Assembly: GCF_009377235.1 (NCBI RefSeq)
Contig: NZ_VMNX01000035.1
Coordinates: 1-52,328, forward strand
Origin: Streptomyces acidicola
GTDB lineage: Bacteria; Actinomycetota; Actinomycetes; Streptomycetales; Streptomycetaceae
Direction: 5' to 3'
DNA: 52,328 nucleotides
In this document: piece by piece, positions 51,116 through 52,328 of the stretch
Layout: every line of letters starts with the position of its first letter
How positions within the stretch are numbered: the stretch's first letter is position 1
Translations under genes and position numbers: made by a program
The notes under the pieces: model-generated
Databases searched by the model: none
What the model was told of the DNA's origin: nothing
The model's input: only the letters and a program-made list of their open reading frames with translations

Positions 51116-51332
51116 ACGGCGCGTCAAGGCTCCAGATCCGCCCCGCGCGCAACGACGACCGGATCCTGGTGCGGCCGCACCGCGGCACGCCGATCCCGCT
51201 GCTGTGCGGTCAGCGGCCGGGGCCGCCGCCTTCTGCCCGGTCGGAGTGGGCGGTTCACGGTGAGGCGAACTCCTCGTGCCGGGGCCGAGGTGGGGACACA
51301 GCCGCGCGGGTGGTGTTGTTGCGGTCCGGCGG
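51112..51332 (+). other. short downstream frame after vanJ; possible remnant
   Basis: A GTG at 51112 overlaps the vanJ stop (GTGA) and opens VNGASRLQIRPARNDDRILV followed by RPHRGTPIPLLCGQRPG, which is protein-like for about 35 residues. It then degrades into Pro/Ser/Arg-rich sequence that runs into the 3' end of the convergent isoamylase gene. In S. coelicolor the gene after vanJ is vanK, but I cannot match this stretch to VanK or any other family. No clear terminator was seen between the convergent genes. Confidence 0.25.
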
Positions 51333-52328
51333 TTACTTGGCGATCAGGACCAGGGCGGCCCGGCCGTGCAGCCGGTAGACGGTGCCGGTGCCGCCGATCA
51401 GGGCCTCGCTGCCGGGGCGGGTGACCTGGTCGGTGCCTTCGGCCCAGGTGGAGGTGTCGGTGACGCGGTACCAGGTCTTGCCCGCCCCGGGGGACGGGAG
51501 TGTGAAGTCGACGTCGCCCGACCAGCCGTTGTAGGCGACGTAGATCGCGCTGCTGGGATCGCCGAGTTCGGTGCCGTCGTAGCGCCATGCGAGGGCGTGG
51601 TTGTCGGGGTTGCCCCAGTAGGTGCCGTCGGGTGCGCTGCCTGCTGGGGTGAACCAGTCCAGTTCGCCCATGCCGTTGCCGTTGCCGTCTGCGGGACTGT
51701 AGAAGTCCGCCGGGCGCAGGGCCGGGTGTGCCTTGCGGAAGGCGATCATGCGCTCGGCATAGGTGCGGAAGGTGCTCTGGTCGGCGGTCCGGTTCGTGGT
51801 GAGCCAGTTGGCCGAGGAGTCCAGGTTGTAGGGGTTGTTGTTGCAGTTGGTCGAGCGCAGGTACTCGTCGCCGCCCGTCATCATCGGCGTACCGGCGGAC
51901 AGCATCAGCAGGGCGAGGCCGTTGCGGGCGGCCTTGCGTTGATCGGCCGCGTTGCCGGACTGGTCCCAGGACAGGTTGTGGTCCGAGCCGCCGTCGGACG
52001 GGCCATAGGGCCAAGGCTGGTTGTTGTTCCTCGTGTTGCAGCGGTACAGGTCGGCGAGGGTGAACCCGTCGTGCGCCACCGTGAAGTTGACGGAGTTGAA
52101 GGGTGCGCGGCCGTTCGGCTGGTAGAGGTCGGAGGAGCCGGCGAAGCGGGTGGCCAGGTCGCTGGGGGTGACGTTCTCCACGCCCAGCGCGTTCTGGTCG
52201 CGGCGCACGGTGTCACGGAACTTGTCGTTCCATTCGGACCATCCGGCCGGGAAGTTGCCGACCTGGTAGGTGCCGCTGCCCAGGGCCCAGGGCTCGGCTA
52301 TCCAGTCGGTGCCGGATCCGCCTGGGGC
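51333..52328 (-). CDS. isoamylase/glycogen debranching enzyme (GlgX-type), 3' part; 5' end beyond the window
   Basis: About 331 C-terminal residues are present; the frame is open to the edge. It begins inside the GH13 barrel with DWIAEPWALGSGTYQVGNFP, where the Glu is the general acid. It continues with FRDTVRRDQNALGVENVTPS, FTVAHDGFTLADLYRCNTRN (conserved His-Asp of the third catalytic site), SAGTPMMTGGDEYLRSTNCN and DLDW-type LDWFTPAG. It ends in the beta-sandwich C-terminal domain (YVAYNGWSGDVDFTLPSPGA, ...YRLHGRAALVLIAK). The catalytic nucleophile Asp lies outside. It debranches alpha-1,6 links of glycogen or starch. Cys pair and domain style fit secreted isoamylases (GH13_11), but the signal peptide is off-window. 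Confidence 0.9.
   Translation of the reverse strand, partial: APGGSGTDWIAEPWALGSGTYQVGNFPAGWSEWNDKFRDTVRRDQNALGVENVTPSDLATRFAGSSDLYQPNGRAPFNSVNFTVAHDGFTLADLYRCNTRNNNQPWPYGPSDGGSDHNLSWDQSGNAADQRKAARNGLALLMLSAGTPMMTGGDEYLRSTNCNNNPYNLDSSANWLTTNRTADQSTFRTYAERMIAFRKAHPALRPADFYSPADGNGNGMGELDWFTPAGSAPDGTYWGNPDNHALAWRYDGTELGDPSSAIYVAYNGWSGDVDFTLPSPGAGKTWYRVTDTSTWAEGTDQVTRPGSEALIGGTGTVYRLHGRAALVLIAK

Overview
The window is high-GC, with strong third-position G/C, frequent GTG starts and many 1-8 nt stop/start overlaps. Its gene content (SepH, CutRS, DUF5998, DUF4193, DUF3710, HPr of 93 aa, N-terminal-GNAT PatA) points to a Streptomyces chromosome. From memory, the order topoisomerase IV A - M16 pair - M23 peptidase - GntR - ptsH - patA - DUF5998 - phosphodiesterase - tdk - rhodanese - sepH - ferrochelatase - IMPase - cutRS - DUF4193 - DUF3093 - dut - DUF3710 - kdpDE - OB-fold - DUF3159 - two TrkA - APC permease - RNA methyltransferase follows the conserved core of S. 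coelicolor (about SCO5835-SCO5901). Its second half also follows the M. tuberculosis suhB/dut/ceoBC block. No tRNA, rRNA, CRISPR array or intact insertion sequence was seen.

Layout. 1-1.0 kb holds decayed genes (a lipoprotein start and the N-terminus of a LuxR-type ATPase regulator). 1.07-4.8 kb holds a CobW-type GTPase and topoisomerase IV subunit A, convergent. 5.5-9.5 kb holds a catalytic plus non-catalytic M16 peptidase pair, then a secreted M23 peptidase behind a ydaO-type (c-di-AMP) riboswitch. 9.7-16.5 kb holds a GntR regulator, HPr, PatA, DUF5998, a phosphodiesterase and thymidine kinase. 16.5-20.6 kb is a small accessory patch: an NmrA-like reductase, an AraC regulator and a two-domain VOC protein, set among remnants of a short-chain dehydrogenase, a hemerythrin protein and a DUF1772-like protein. 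20.9-28.4 kb holds a sulfurtransferase, SepH, an FAD sugar-lactone oxidase, an MFS exporter, ferrochelatase and IMPase. 28.8-46.3 kb holds cutRS, DUF proteins, a thioesterase, dUTPase, an orphan ABC ATPase, kdpDE, OB-fold/DUF3159, two TrkA proteins, a previously unlisted 38-residue membrane protein, a KimA-like permease and a TRAM RNA methyltransferase.

46.3-52.3 kb departs from the conserved core. A broken MmyB-type regulator with an intact 26-bp palindrome in front is followed by vanS-vanR facing vanY-vanJ, and then by the 3' end of a secreted isoamylase/GlgX-type enzyme. This resembles a glycopeptide-response cluster lacking vanK and vanHAX.

Functional themes. Potassium and c-di-AMP: the riboswitch class, KdpDE, the TrkA pair and the KimA-like permease. 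Cell envelope: M16, M23, CutRS, VanRS-Y-J. Structurally notable DNA: a perfect 68-bp palindrome at 40540-40607, a terminator whose 5' arm is triplicated (21802-21881), several short tandem repeats, and eight genes with a -10-like hexamer 6-8 nt before the start codon, which suggests leaderless mRNAs.
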